A stretch of 64,000 nucleotides of DNA from JAGNZR01 sp051659505. Its GTDB lineage: Bacteria > Fusobacteriota > Fusobacteriia > Fusobacteriales > Fusobacteriaceae. The stretch lies in assembly GCA_051659505.1 (NCBI GenBank), contig JBOFOQ010000075.1:1-64000 (forward strand), written 5' to 3'. The translations under genes and the position numbers were made by a program. The notes under the pieces are model-generated. The model did no database searches, was not told where the DNA came from, and was given only the letters and a program-made list of their open reading frames with translations. Position 1 is the stretch's first letter. Each line of letters starts with the position of its first letter. Of the stretch, positions 53,194 through 62,186 are shown one piece after another.

Positions 53194-54045
53194 ATGAAAG
53201 TACCTTTAAACATAAATTTAAACGAAAAAATAGTTGTACTAACAGGTGCAGGTGGAGTAATATGCGGAGAATTTGCCAAAGCACTAGCTAAATGTGGTGC
53301 AAAAGTAGCATTACTAGATTTAAATAAAGAGGAAGCTGAAAGAGTGGCGTTAGAAATAGTAAATGATGGTGGAGCTGCTATTGGTATTAAGGCAAATGTT
53401 TTAGAAAAAGAGAGTTTAGAAGAAGCACATAAGAAAATTAATGAAGTATTTGGAAAAGTGGATATTTTAATTAATGGTGCTGGTGGAAATCATCCTAAGG
53501 GAACGACAACAAAAGAATATTATGAAACTGGAGATGAAAACAATAGCGATTTAGTAAGTTTCTTTGATTTAGATCCTAAAGGTATTGAATTTGTCTTTAA
53601 TTTAAATTTCTTAGGAACATTACTTCCAACTCAAGTTTTTGCTAAAGATATGTTAAATAAAAAAGGATGCACAGTAATAAATATTTCTTCAATGAATGCT
53701 TATACTCCTTTAACTAAAATTCCTGCATACTCAGGAGCCAAAGCTGCAGTTTCTAATTTTACTCAATGGTTAGCAGTTCACTTTTCAAAGGAAGGAATAA
53801 GAGTAAATGCTATGGCACCAGGATTTTTTGTAACTAATCAAAATGAAAAGTTAGTAAAAAATAGTGACGGAAGTTGGACAGCGAGAGCAGAAAAAATAAT
53901 AACAGCAACTCCTATGGGAAGATTTGGAGAAATAGATGAGTTGTTAGGAACATTATTATTTTTAGTTGATGATGGAGCTTCAGGATTTGTAAATGGAGTA
54001 GTAATTCCTATTGATGGTGGATTTTCGGCGTATTCAGGAGTTTAA
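53194..54045 (+). CDS. D-mannonate oxidoreductase, SDR type (fructuronate reductase)
   Basis: Short-chain dehydrogenase of 283 residues that most likely interconverts D-fructuronate and D-mannonate, replacing the unrelated long UxuB dehydrogenase. The NAD-binding turn is TGAGGVICG (17-25) with D39 after strand 2 (LLDLNKEEAE). The catalytic triad is S166, Y179 and K183 (AYSGAKAAV). It follows uxuA by 22 bases, as the SDR gene yjmF follows uxuA in Bacillus. Substrate assigned from context. Confidence 0.88.
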   Translation: MKVPLNINLNEKIVVLTGAGGVICGEFAKALAKCGAKVALLDLNKEEAERVALEIVNDGGAAIGIKANVLEKESLEEAHKKINEVFGKVDILINGAGGNHPKGTTTKEYYETGDENNSDLVSFFDLDPKGIEFVFNLNFLGTLLPTQVFAKDMLNKKGCTVINISSMNAYTPLTKIPAYSGAKAAVSNFTQWLAVHFSKEGIRVNAMAPGFFVTNQNEKLVKNSDGSWTARAEKIITATPMGRFGEIDELLGTLLFLVDDGASGFVNGVVIPIDGGFSAYSGV

Positions 54046-54065
54046 AATAAATAAATAAAATAAAG

Positions 54066-54112
54066 AAACTAAAAGACAACATGTGAAAATGTTCTTTTTT
54101 AGTTTTTTTTAT
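54066..54112 (+). terminator. Terminator of the uxuA operon
   Basis: Imperfect hairpin: outer AAACTAAAA / TTTTAGTTT and inner AACAT / ATGTT arms, then a run of T residues. Confidence 0.75.
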
Positions 54113-54115
54113 TTA

Positions 54116-54145
54116 TTGCATTATTTATTTCAAGCATGTTACAAT
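54116..54145 (+). promoter_or_regulatory. Promoter of the GntR regulator gene
   Basis: TTGCAT (54116-54121), 18 bases, TACAAT (54140-54145), 35 bases before the ATG. No ACTAGTAT palindrome here, so no sign of autoregulation by that site. Confidence 0.6.
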
Positions 54146-54179
54146 ATAATTAAAATAAAGTAGCATTTAGGGAGTAAAG

Positions 54180-54860
54180 ATGAAAAATGTCGTTAGGAAT
54201 TATAAAGAGAATACAAGAAGCTATGTTTATAGAGTGATAAAAGAAAATATCATGTACTTAGAATTAAAGCCAGGTCAAAATGTTAGTGAAGTAGAATTTA
54301 GTGAAAAGCTAGGAGTAAGTAGAACACCAGTAAGAGAAGCTATAGTAAAACTTTCAGATGAAAAATTAATAGATGTCTATCCACAAAGAGGAACTTTTGT
54401 ATCTAAAATAGATTTAGAAGCTGTGGAAGAAGCTTTTTATATTAGAAATTTAATTGAAAAAGATATTTTAAAACTGGCAATAAAAAAATTTGATAAAAAA
54501 ACATTTAAAGAGTTAGAAAAAAATATATATTTGCAGAAAGGGAATTTAGATTTAGAAGGTGATACTATTGAAAGGTTTTATCTAGATAATGAATTTCATA
54601 GAATAATATATTCAGCTACAGGAAAATCAAGAACTTGGAATGCTATAAAATATATGTCTACTCACTATGATAGATTAAGATTTTTAGATGTTATAGAAGG
54701 AAAAACTTTAAATAAAACTGTTGAGCAACATAATACAATTTTAAATGTAATTATGAATAAAGATGAAAATATTGTAGGAAATATTGTCGATGAGCACTTA
54801 GCTAATTATAAGGATGAAATAGAAGTGTTTAAAGAAAAATATCCAGATTATTTTTTGTGA
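54180..54860 (+). CDS. GntR/FadR-family (FCD) transcription regulator of uronate genes
   Basis: 226 residues: an N-terminal GntR winged helix (SEVEFSEKLGVSRTPVREAI, GTFVSKIDLEAV) and a C-terminal FCD ligand domain (FYIRNLIEKDILKLA, LDNEFHRIIYSATG, EQHNTILNVI, VDEHLANY) with the metal-binding Asp/His pattern. FCD members such as UxuR and ExuR sense hexuronates or their intermediates. The gene sits in the middle of the uronate island between uxuA and uxaC units, which points to local control, probably as repressor. Confidence 0.9.
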   Translation: MKNVVRNYKENTRSYVYRVIKENIMYLELKPGQNVSEVEFSEKLGVSRTPVREAIVKLSDEKLIDVYPQRGTFVSKIDLEAVEEAFYIRNLIEKDILKLAIKKFDKKTFKELEKNIYLQKGNLDLEGDTIERFYLDNEFHRIIYSATGKSRTWNAIKYMSTHYDRLRFLDVIEGKTLNKTVEQHNTILNVIMNKDENIVGNIVDEHLANYKDEIEVFKEKYPDYFL

Positions 54861-54884
54861 TGGAAGGAGTTATTATAAAATTAA

Positions 54885-54921
54885 AAAAAAAAACTAACTA
54901 ATTGTAGTTAGTTTTTTTTAA
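54885..54921 (+). terminator. Terminator of the GntR regulator gene
   Basis: AT-rich stem AAAAAAAACTAACTA / TAGTTAGTTTTTTTT (about 15 bp), 4-base loop ATTG (54901-54904) and long T run. Confidence 0.85.
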
Positions 54922-54942
54922 TAATTGTAAATAAAATAAAAA

Positions 54943-54971
54943 TTGACAAATAAAAAAAAAAGAATTATACT
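54943..54971 (+). promoter_or_regulatory. Promoter of uxaC
   Basis: TTGACA (54943-54948), 17 bases, TATACT (54966-54971): near-consensus. The -10 overlaps the candidate operator. Confidence 0.85.
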
Positions 54972-54980
54972 AGTATACAA
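54967..54980. promoter_or_regulatory. Candidate GntR operator at uxaC
   Basis: ATACTAGTATACAA, containing the perfect 10-base palindrome ATACTAGTAT. It overlaps the -10 element, a typical repressor position. Confidence 0.7.
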
Positions 54981-55053
54981 TAAGAAGAGGAGTTTTTTTA
55001 AGCAATTATAATGTAAAGTATAAAAATAAAATGAGTAATGGGAGTGATAAATA

Positions 55054-56460
55054 GTGAAAAAATTTATGGACAATGATTTTTTATTAGAAACAGAAACATC
55101 AAAAAAATTATATCATGATTATGCTAAAGAGATGCCGATATTTGACTACCACTGTCATCTTTCTGCAAAAGAAATTGCGGAAAATAAAAAATATAAAAAC
55201 ATGACAGAAATATGGTTAGGTGGAGACCACTATAAGTGGCGAGCAATGAGAAGTTACGGTGTAGATGAAAGTTTTATAACAGGGGATAAAAGTGATAAAG
55301 AAAAATTTACAATATGGGCAGAGGTATTGTCAAATGCAATGGGAAATCCACTATATCATTGGTCTCATCTTGAGCTTCAAAGATATTTTGGAATTCAAGA
55401 AACTTTAAATTCTAAGAATTCTGATATTATATGGGATAAGTGCAATTTTTTGCTTAAAAAAGATGAATTCTCAGCAAAAGAATTAATAAAAAAATCTAAT
55501 GTAAAAGGTATCTGTACAACTGATGATCCTATTGATAACTTAGAATATCATAAAATGATAAAAAATGATAAAGATTTTAACGTTAAAGTTTTACCAACTT
55601 TTAGGCCTGATAAAGCTGTTAATATAGAAAAAGATGGATTTTCAGAATACATTAATGAACTTAGCAAAGTAACTGGACACGCTATTGATTCTTATAAAAA
55701 ACTTTGTGAAGCTTTAACTGAAAGAATAGATTATTTTCATGAAGTAGGATGTAGAATATCAGATCATGGATTAGATACTGCTCAATACTTAGAAGGAACA
55801 AAAGAAGAATTAGAGATTATATTTTCAAAAGGATTATTAAAAAAAGAATTAAATGAAAAAGAAATAAAAATTTATAAAGGACAATTTATAAATTATTTAG
55901 GAAAGGAATATAACAAAAGAAAATGGACAATGCAGTTACACATGGGAGCATTAAGAAATAATTCAAAAAGAATGTTTGAATCTTTAGGAGCAGATACTGG
56001 ATTTGATTCAATAGGAGATTTGAATTGTGCTGAAGATCTGTCTAAACTTTTAAATTCCTTAGATTACACAAAGGAATTACCTAAAACTATTCTTTATAGT
56101 TTAAATCCTAAAGATAATTATGTTTTGGCAACTATGATAGGAAATTTTCAAGGAGATGGGATACCAAGTAAAATTCAATTTGGTTCTGGTTGGTGGTTTA
56201 ATGATCAAAAAGATGGGATGGAATTACAATTAAAAACATTAGGAAATTTAGGTGTACTAAGTAAATTTGTTGGAATGTTGACAGATTCAAGAAGTTTTTT
56301 ATCTTTTACAAGACATGAGTATTTTAGAAGAATACTTTGCAACATAATAGGAAAATGGGTAGAAAATGGAGAGTTTCCAGAGGATTATAACATTTTAGAA
56401 AAAATAGTGAAAGGTATTTCTTTCGAGAATGCTGAGAATTATTTTGGTGTTGAGTTGTAG
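55054..56460 (+). CDS. uxaC: Glucuronate/uronate isomerase
   Basis: Amidohydrolase-fold isomerase (468 residues) that converts D-glucuronate to D-fructuronate and D-galacturonate to D-tagaturonate. Family motifs include IFDYHCHLSAKEIAENKKY with the metal HxH, WLGGDHYKWRAMRSYGV, CTTDDPIDNLEYH, MQLHMGALRNNSKRMF and FGSGWWFNDQKDGM. The start is GTG, eight bases after GGAGTG. It forms its own unit with a strong promoter upstream and a terminator downstream. The tagaturonate branch (uxaB, uxaA) is not in the window, so glucuronate is the likely route. Confidence 0.96.
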   Translation: MKKFMDNDFLLETETSKKLYHDYAKEMPIFDYHCHLSAKEIAENKKYKNMTEIWLGGDHYKWRAMRSYGVDESFITGDKSDKEKFTIWAEVLSNAMGNPLYHWSHLELQRYFGIQETLNSKNSDIIWDKCNFLLKKDEFSAKELIKKSNVKGICTTDDPIDNLEYHKMIKNDKDFNVKVLPTFRPDKAVNIEKDGFSEYINELSKVTGHAIDSYKKLCEALTERIDYFHEVGCRISDHGLDTAQYLEGTKEELEIIFSKGLLKKELNEKEIKIYKGQFINYLGKEYNKRKWTMQLHMGALRNNSKRMFESLGADTGFDSIGDLNCAEDLSKLLNSLDYTKELPKTILYSLNPKDNYVLATMIGNFQGDGIPSKIQFGSGWWFNDQKDGMELQLKTLGNLGVLSKFVGMLTDSRSFLSFTRHEYFRRILCNIIGKWVENGEFPEDYNILEKIVKGISFENAENYFGVEL

Positions 56461-56496
56461 AGTAATTGTTAAAAATAGATTTATGTTTATGAAGTT

Positions 56497-56535
56497 AATG
56501 GGATAGCTATTTATGAAAAGCTATCCCATTTTTAT
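56497..56535 (+). terminator. Terminator of uxaC
   Basis: Perfect 12-bp stem AATGGGATAGCT / AGCTATCCCATT (56497-56508 with 56519-56530), 10-base loop, T-rich tail. Confidence 0.9.
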
Positions 56536-56652
56536 ATACAATTAACAAATATTTAGTTTGGATTTATTTGTGTTATTAAGTAAAAACCAGTTAATATGTT
56601 TGTTATTAGTTGAATATTTATATATATAACTCAAATTGAATTAAAAAAAACA

Positions 56653-56681
56653 TTGACAAAATAAATAAAAAAAGTTAAAAT
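56653..56681 (+). promoter_or_regulatory. Promoter of TRAP operon 1
   Basis: TTGACA (56653-56658), 17 bases, TAAAAT (56676-56681). Start expected near 56688, just ahead of the operator-like palindrome. Confidence 0.75.
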
Positions 56682-56694
56682 TAAAGCAACATTA

Positions 56695-56708
56695 ATACTA
56701 GTATACAA
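56695..56708. promoter_or_regulatory. Candidate GntR operator at TRAP operon 1
   Basis: ATACTAGTATACAA, identical over 14 bases to the site at uxaC, located about +7 to +20 relative to the predicted start. Confidence 0.7.
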
Positions 56709-56849
56709 CAATAGTGAAAATACAATTTTTAAGATACTCTTATTAAGATACCATAAATATTGTTATTATAAAACTTGAATCATTATTACTAATGTTGTTA
56801 AGAAATGGAATATAAAACTTAATATTCTCAAAGTTTATCAGGAGGAAAA

Positions 56850-57824
56850 ATGAAAAAAATAGTTATTTTAATTATTGCATTCTTTTCAATTTTAGGATGT
56901 AATAAAAGTAAGACAAGTCATGTGTTAGAGCTAAAATTAGCTCATGGTTTAAGTGAAAACCATTCAGTACACAAAGGTATGCTTAAATTTGTAGAATTAG
57001 TTGAAGAAAGAACACAAGGAGAGGTGACTATACAAGTTTTTCCAAATGGACAGTTAGGTCAAGAAAGAGAATTAATAGAGCTTTTACAGGCAGGAGCGAT
57101 AGATTTGACAAAAGCAAGTGCTTCTCCAATTGAAGGATTTGTAAAAGAATATTCTGTATTCTCAATGCCATATTTATTTAATGATTATAATCATTTTTTA
57201 AAAGTGATGAAAAGCCCAATTGGAGAAGAAATTTTGAAGATGACAGAAAAAAGTGGATTTTTAGGATTAGGATATTTTACATCTGGGACTAGAAATTTTT
57301 ATGGTTCTAAACCAATAGAGACGCCTGATGATTTAAAAGGGTTAAAAATTAGGGTTCAACCAAGTAACACATCTATAAAAATGGTAGAATATTTAGGTGG
57401 AACTGCAACACCTTTATCTTACGGTGAATTATACACTGCACTTCAACAGAGAGTAGTTGATGGTGCTGAAAATAATCTATCAGCAATTACAACAGATAGG
57501 CATGGAGAGGTTTCAAAATTTTATTCTTATGATGAACATACAATAGTTCCAGATGTTTTTTTTATTAGTAATTCAACTTGGGCTAAATTAAATGATCGCC
57601 AGAAAAAAATATTTAAAGAGGCGGCGATAGAAGCCTTTGATTATCAAGTTGCTTTATGGGATGAGATGGAAAAAACACAGATAGAGCAAGCAAAAGAAAT
57701 GAACGTAAAATTTATATACCCAGACAAAAAAGCATTTCAGGAAAAAGTTAAACCAATGTATGAAGAATTAATGAAGGACAAAAATATGTCAAAACTAATA
57801 AATGCAATAAGAAGTACGAACTAA
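56850..57824 (+). CDS. TRAP transporter solute-binding protein 1 (DctP family)
   Basis: 324-residue extracytoplasmic lipoprotein (lipobox ILGC, Cys17) of the DctP family, which captures sugar acids and dicarboxylates. It has the ligand-carboxylate Arg region LKGLKIRVQPSNTSI and the LYTALQQRVVDGAENN block. The promoter shares an operator with uxaC and uxuA, so uronates or uronate-containing sugars are the probable cargo. It is followed by the DctQ and DctM membrane subunits. Confidence 0.92.
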   Translation: MKKIVILIIAFFSILGCNKSKTSHVLELKLAHGLSENHSVHKGMLKFVELVEERTQGEVTIQVFPNGQLGQERELIELLQAGAIDLTKASASPIEGFVKEYSVFSMPYLFNDYNHFLKVMKSPIGEEILKMTEKSGFLGLGYFTSGTRNFYGSKPIETPDDLKGLKIRVQPSNTSIKMVEYLGGTATPLSYGELYTALQQRVVDGAENNLSAITTDRHGEVSKFYSYDEHTIVPDVFFISNSTWAKLNDRQKKIFKEAAIEAFDYQVALWDEMEKTQIEQAKEMNVKFIYPDKKAFQEKVKPMYEELMKDKNMSKLINAIRSTN

Positions 57825-57836
57825 AGGAGAATATAC

Positions 57837-58319
57837 ATGGAAAAAATAAGAAATAAAATAAATAAAGTAATAATTATATTTACATCATTAGTTTTGATTT
57901 TATTGGTTTTAGCAGTAACATGGCAAGTAGTTTCAAGATATATATTAAATAGTCCAAGTACTTTTACAGATGAGTTTTCAAGGTTTAGTCTAATTTGGAT
58001 TGGGTTATTAGGTGCAACATATTCTTTTGGAATAAAAGCTCATTTATCAATAGATTTAATTATAACAAGATTAAAAGAAAAAAATCAGATATTTTTGAAG
58101 ATATTTATAGCTATGATAGTATCTTTATTAGTTTTGTTAGTTCAAATAATAGGTGGAGGTCAATTATCACTTAATACAATGGGACAATTATCACCTTCGC
58201 TACAAATACCTATGGGGGTTGTTTATTCAATTCTTCCTTTATCTGGAATAATAAATTTACTGTATATGATTATAGACATAATTGAATTAAAATCATTACT
58301 AAGAAAAGAGGTGGCATAA
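57837..58319 (+). CDS. TRAP transporter small membrane subunit 1 (DctQ family)
   Basis: 160 residues with four membrane helices and the DctQ features TWQVVSRYILNSPSTFTDEFSR and IWIGLLGATYSFGIKAHLSID. It bridges the binding protein and the large permease. Its stop shares one base with the DctM start (TAATG). Confidence 0.92.
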   Translation: MEKIRNKINKVIIIFTSLVLILLVLAVTWQVVSRYILNSPSTFTDEFSRFSLIWIGLLGATYSFGIKAHLSIDLIITRLKEKNQIFLKIFIAMIVSLLVLLVQIIGGGQLSLNTMGQLSPSLQIPMGVVYSILPLSGIINLLYMIIDIIELKSLLRKEVA

Positions 58320-59617
58320 TGGGATTAACAATAGCAGTTTTATTTATAAGTTTTTTTCTTTTATTAGGGTTAGGGGTTCCCATATCTATTGGAATAGGAT
58401 TATCTTCATTTTTAACTCTATTGATAAATTTACCTTTTGATGTAGCTGTGATAGCTTCTGCTCAAAAGATGATAACAGGGATGGATAGTTTTACATTATT
58501 AGCAATTCCATTTTTTATTCTTTCTGGAAGTATAATGAATACAGGTGGGATAGCGATAAAACTTGTTAATTTTGCCAAATTACTAGGTGGAAGATTACCA
58601 GGTTCCCTAGCTCAAGTTAATGTTTTAGGGAATATGTTATTTGGTTCTATATCAGGTTCAGCAGTAGCCGCAGCTGCTGCAATTGGAGGAACATTAGATC
58701 CTTTACAAAAAAAAGAAGGGTATGATTCAAAGTTTTCAGCAGCAGTAAATATAGCATCATCTCCAACTGGATTACTAATACCACCAAGTGGATCTCTAAT
58801 TGTATTTTCACTAGTTAGTGGTGGAACTTCGATAGGTGCATTATTTGTTGCAGGATATATTCCAGGAATATTGATGGGACTAAGTGTAATGATAATAGCA
58901 TATTTTATAGCTAAAAAAAATAATTACCCTGTTGAAAAAAAAATATCAGCAAGAGCTGCATTTAAAGTAGTATTAGATGCTGTTCCAAGTTTATTTTTAA
59001 TCGTAATTGTAATTGGTGGAATTATAGCAGGAATATTTACAGCAACAGAAGCCTCAGCAATATCAGTTGTATATACTTTATTTTTATCAGTTTGTGTTTA
59101 TAGAAGTTTAACATTAGAACATGCAAAAACTATATTTAAAGATACTGTGAAAATGACCGGAATTATAATGTTTTTGATAGGTGCTTCAAGTATTATGTCG
59201 TGGGCGATGGCTTTTTCTTCTATACCACAATATATAACAGAAACTATACTATCTTTATCTGATAATAAAATAGTAATACTTTTATTAATGAATGTAATAT
59301 TACTAGTAACAGGAACATTTATGGATTTGACACCAGCAATTTTAATTTTCACTCCTATATTTTTACCTATTGCAACTAAGTTAGGATTACATCCCGTTCA
59401 TTTTGGAATAATGCTAGTCTCAAATTTGTGTATTGGTATATGTACACCTCCAGTAGGTAGTGTTTTGTTTATAGGGTGTGGAATAGCTAAAGTCAAAATA
59501 GAAGAGGTAATAAAAGAACTAATACCATTCTTTATAGGTTTGATAATTACATTACTTCTAATTACGTATATCCCATGGATAAGTTTAGCACTACCAAAAT
59601 TATTTAAATTAATATAA
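58319..59617 (+). CDS. TRAP transporter large permease subunit 1 (DctM family)
   Basis: 432-residue permease with about twelve membrane helices. DctM signatures are clear: LAIPFFILSGSIMNTGGIA, LFGSISGSAVAAAAAIGG, ASSPTGLLIPPSGSLI and NLCIGICTPPVGSVLFIGCGIAKV. It uses a sodium gradient in the known members. Third gene of the TRAP unit, immediately followed by the GH31 gene. Confidence 0.95.
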   Translation: MGLTIAVLFISFFLLLGLGVPISIGIGLSSFLTLLINLPFDVAVIASAQKMITGMDSFTLLAIPFFILSGSIMNTGGIAIKLVNFAKLLGGRLPGSLAQVNVLGNMLFGSISGSAVAAAAAIGGTLDPLQKKEGYDSKFSAAVNIASSPTGLLIPPSGSLIVFSLVSGGTSIGALFVAGYIPGILMGLSVMIIAYFIAKKNNYPVEKKISARAAFKVVLDAVPSLFLIVIVIGGIIAGIFTATEASAISVVYTLFLSVCVYRSLTLEHAKTIFKDTVKMTGIIMFLIGASSIMSWAMAFSSIPQYITETILSLSDNKIVILLLMNVILLVTGTFMDLTPAILIFTPIFLPIATKLGLHPVHFGIMLVSNLCIGICTPPVGSVLFIGCGIAKVKIEEVIKELIPFFIGLIITLLLITYIPWISLALPKLFKLI

Positions 59618-59662
59618 GATTATATGAAGTGGAGGAGGGGAAAAGGGTAAAACCTTGAAAAT

Positions 59663-62017
59663 ATGGGAATAAAAATGATGTATATATTTGAAATTATAAA
59701 ACAAAAAGACAATGTTATTACTTTTGAATCAAAACAGCTCAACTTGGAAGTAAAAATATCTATTCTCGAAGAAGATATTTTTAAAATAACATTTTTAAAA
59801 GATAGGAAATTAAAATTAGACAAAACTTGGGTTGTAACTCCAGGAATGGAAGATTTTGATATTGAAGGAAGAGATAGATTTGAACATTCAGCTTTTAATT
59901 TACCAAAATACAAATTAATAGAAACTGGTGAAAATGTAACAATTTTAACAGAACACCTAAAAGCTATTATAGAGCTAAATGGAATGAAAATATCTTGGTT
60001 TGGAAAACAAAATGGGGAATGGGTAAAGATTGCTCAAGATAGAAAAACACAAGCCTATAATTTAGATTATTGGGGTAAAGAAGTTTATCATTATTTAGAA
60101 AGAAATTTAGAGGAAGAATATTTTGGATTTGGAGAAAAAAGTGGGAAATTAAATAAGCACTATAGAAGAATGAGAATGAAAAATTTAGATCCTATGGGGT
60201 ATGATGCTGAGTATAGTGATCCTTTATATAAACATATTCCTTTTTACATAACGAGAAATTCTAAAACAAATTACTCATTTGGTATATTTTATGATAATTT
60301 TTCAACAGTTACTTTTGAGATGGGTACAGAGTTAGACAACTATCATGGATTATATAGATACTTTAAAGCAAAAGATGGGGATCTTGACTACTATGTAATA
60401 GCAGGTCCTAAGATAAAAAATGTAACTGAGAGATTTTCATGGCTAACAGGAAAGACAATATTTGCACCTAAATGGAGTATTGGTTATTCAGGCTCAACAA
60501 TGACATATACAGATTTACCAGATTCGCAGAAATTATTGAATAATTTTTTAGAAGATTGTAAAAAATACGTAATTCCTTGCGATTCTTTTCAACTTTCTTC
60601 AGGTTATACCTCTATTGGAGATAAACGATATGTTTTCAATTGGAATAAAGAAAAATTTCCTGATGTAAAAGCATTTACAAATAGCTATCATAAAAATGGA
60701 ATTAAGCTTTGTGCAAATATAAAACCAGCTTTTTTACATGATCATCCTGAATTTAAAAAAATGAAAGAGAAAGAATTGTTTATAAAAGAAAAAATAGGAA
60801 AAGAACCAGAATTAGTTCAGTTTTGGGATGATAATGGTGCCTATATAGATTTTACAAATAAAGATGCAATTTTATGGTGGAAAAATAACGTAAAAGAAAA
60901 GTTATTGGAGTTAGGAATAGATTCAACATGGAATGACAATAATGAATATGAAATTTGGGATTCAGAAGCAAAGTGTAATGGCTTTGGAAAAGAGATAGAT
61001 ATAGAACTAATGAGACCTATTCAAACTCTTCTTATGATGAAATCGTCTTATGAAGCTCAAAAAGAATTTAATCCTGAACTGAGACCCTATTTAATATCAA
61101 GAGCAGGGTGCCCAGGAATGCAGAAGTATGTTCAGACGTGGTCTGGGGATAATAGAACAGAATGGAAAACACTAAAATATAATAATTATATGGCGATAAG
61201 TTTATCCTTATCAGGAGTGTACAATTTAGGACATGATGTCGGTGGATTTTCAGGACCCGCTCCTTCTCCAGAACTATTTGTGAGATGGATACAAAATGGG
61301 ATATTTTATCCAAGATTTACGATTCATTCTTGGAATGATGATAAAACAGTTAATGTTCCGTGGATGTATAGCGATGTTTTATCAGAAGTAAAAAAAGCTA
61401 TGAATTTCAGGAGAAAAATAACTCCCTATATCTACAATTTGTTATACCAAGCTCATTCACAAGGGACTCCTATTATAAAACCTACATTTTACAATTATGA
61501 AGAAGACAAAAATACATTTTTTGAAAATGATGAGTTTATGTTAGGAGATAATTTATTAGTTGCTACGGTAATAAAAGAAGGAGCATTAAAAAGAAAAGTC
61601 TATTTACCAAAAGGTGATAATTGGTATTGTTATAATACTAACAAATATTATAAAGGTGGAAAATCGATAGAAGTTGAAGCTGATTTAAATACTTTTCCTT
61701 TGTTTGTAAAAGAGGGTGCAATATTACCAATAAATAATACTGAGAATTATAATTTTGCTGATAAAGATTTAGATGAAAGAGCATTTATAATTTATGCACC
61801 AGAAAAAGAAACTGAATTAGAATTTGTTTCTTTTGAAGATGATGGAGCAACAACTAATTACAAAAAAGGATTTTATGCAGAAATAAAAGTAAAGTTAAAG
61901 ACGTTTAGTGACAGAGTTGAAATAGAGATTGAAAAAAATGGAAATGAGAACTATATTCAGAAAGAATATAAGATTCAAGTGGTAGATTTTAAAAATAGAG
62001 AGGTAAGAATAAATTAA
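59663..62017 (+). CDS. GH31-family alpha-glycosidase
   Basis: 784-residue cytoplasmic glycosidase of family GH31 (alpha-glucosidase, alpha-xylosidase and related). It has an N-terminal beta-sandwich (FGFGEKSGKLNKHYRRMRM), then the (beta/alpha)8 barrel with nucleophile D425 in STWNDNNEYEIW and acid/base D496 in WSGDNRTEW, then beta-sandwich domains. Exact specificity is not readable. Context with a TRAP importer and uronate enzymes suggests release of glycosyl units from an imported acidic oligosaccharide. The start is uncertain: GGAGGGG lies 22 bases before ATG 59663, and ATGs at 59675 and 59678 are also in frame. Confidence 0.9.
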   Translation: MGIKMMYIFEIIKQKDNVITFESKQLNLEVKISILEEDIFKITFLKDRKLKLDKTWVVTPGMEDFDIEGRDRFEHSAFNLPKYKLIETGENVTILTEHLKAIIELNGMKISWFGKQNGEWVKIAQDRKTQAYNLDYWGKEVYHYLERNLEEEYFGFGEKSGKLNKHYRRMRMKNLDPMGYDAEYSDPLYKHIPFYITRNSKTNYSFGIFYDNFSTVTFEMGTELDNYHGLYRYFKAKDGDLDYYVIAGPKIKNVTERFSWLTGKTIFAPKWSIGYSGSTMTYTDLPDSQKLLNNFLEDCKKYVIPCDSFQLSSGYTSIGDKRYVFNWNKEKFPDVKAFTNSYHKNGIKLCANIKPAFLHDHPEFKKMKEKELFIKEKIGKEPELVQFWDDNGAYIDFTNKDAILWWKNNVKEKLLELGIDSTWNDNNEYEIWDSEAKCNGFGKEIDIELMRPIQTLLMMKSSYEAQKEFNPELRPYLISRAGCPGMQKYVQTWSGDNRTEWKTLKYNNYMAISLSLSGVYNLGHDVGGFSGPAPSPELFVRWIQNGIFYPRFTIHSWNDDKTVNVPWMYSDVLSEVKKAMNFRRKITPYIYNLLYQAHSQGTPIIKPTFYNYEEDKNTFFENDEFMLGDNLLVATVIKEGALKRKVYLPKGDNWYCYNTNKYYKGGKSIEVEADLNTFPLFVKEGAILPINNTENYNFADKDLDERAFIIYAPEKETELEFVSFEDDGATTNYKKGFYAEIKVKLKTFSDRVEIEIEKNGNENYIQKEYKIQVVDFKNREVRIN

Positions 62018-62041
62018 AATTTTTAAATATTTACCCAAAAC

Positions 62042-62086
62042 TTAAAACAAAAATAGCATCTTAAAAAGATGCTATTTTTGTTTTAA
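62042..62086. terminator. Terminator of TRAP operon 1/GH31
   Basis: Very long perfect stem: 21 bases at 62042-62062 pair with 62066-62086, containing GATGCTATTTTTG in the 3' arm. The symmetrical A/T arms make it a potential bidirectional terminator. Confidence 0.92.
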
Positions 62087-62186
62087 AAGTATATCATAAT
62101 TAAATTAAGAAAAGTGAAAAATAATGAAAGTTTAAGAAAAATAGCACCAAATAACTGTTAAAAATTTATAGTTAAATTATAAGTTT

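Larger units (their letters stand above)
56461..56849. other. Intergenic region between uxaC and TRAP operon 1
   Basis: Contains the uxaC terminator, a consensus promoter, a candidate GntR operator and then an untranslated leader of about 160 bases before the dctP-like gene. In that leader I see no recognised riboswitch or ORF; it is very AT-rich. Confidence 0.7.
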
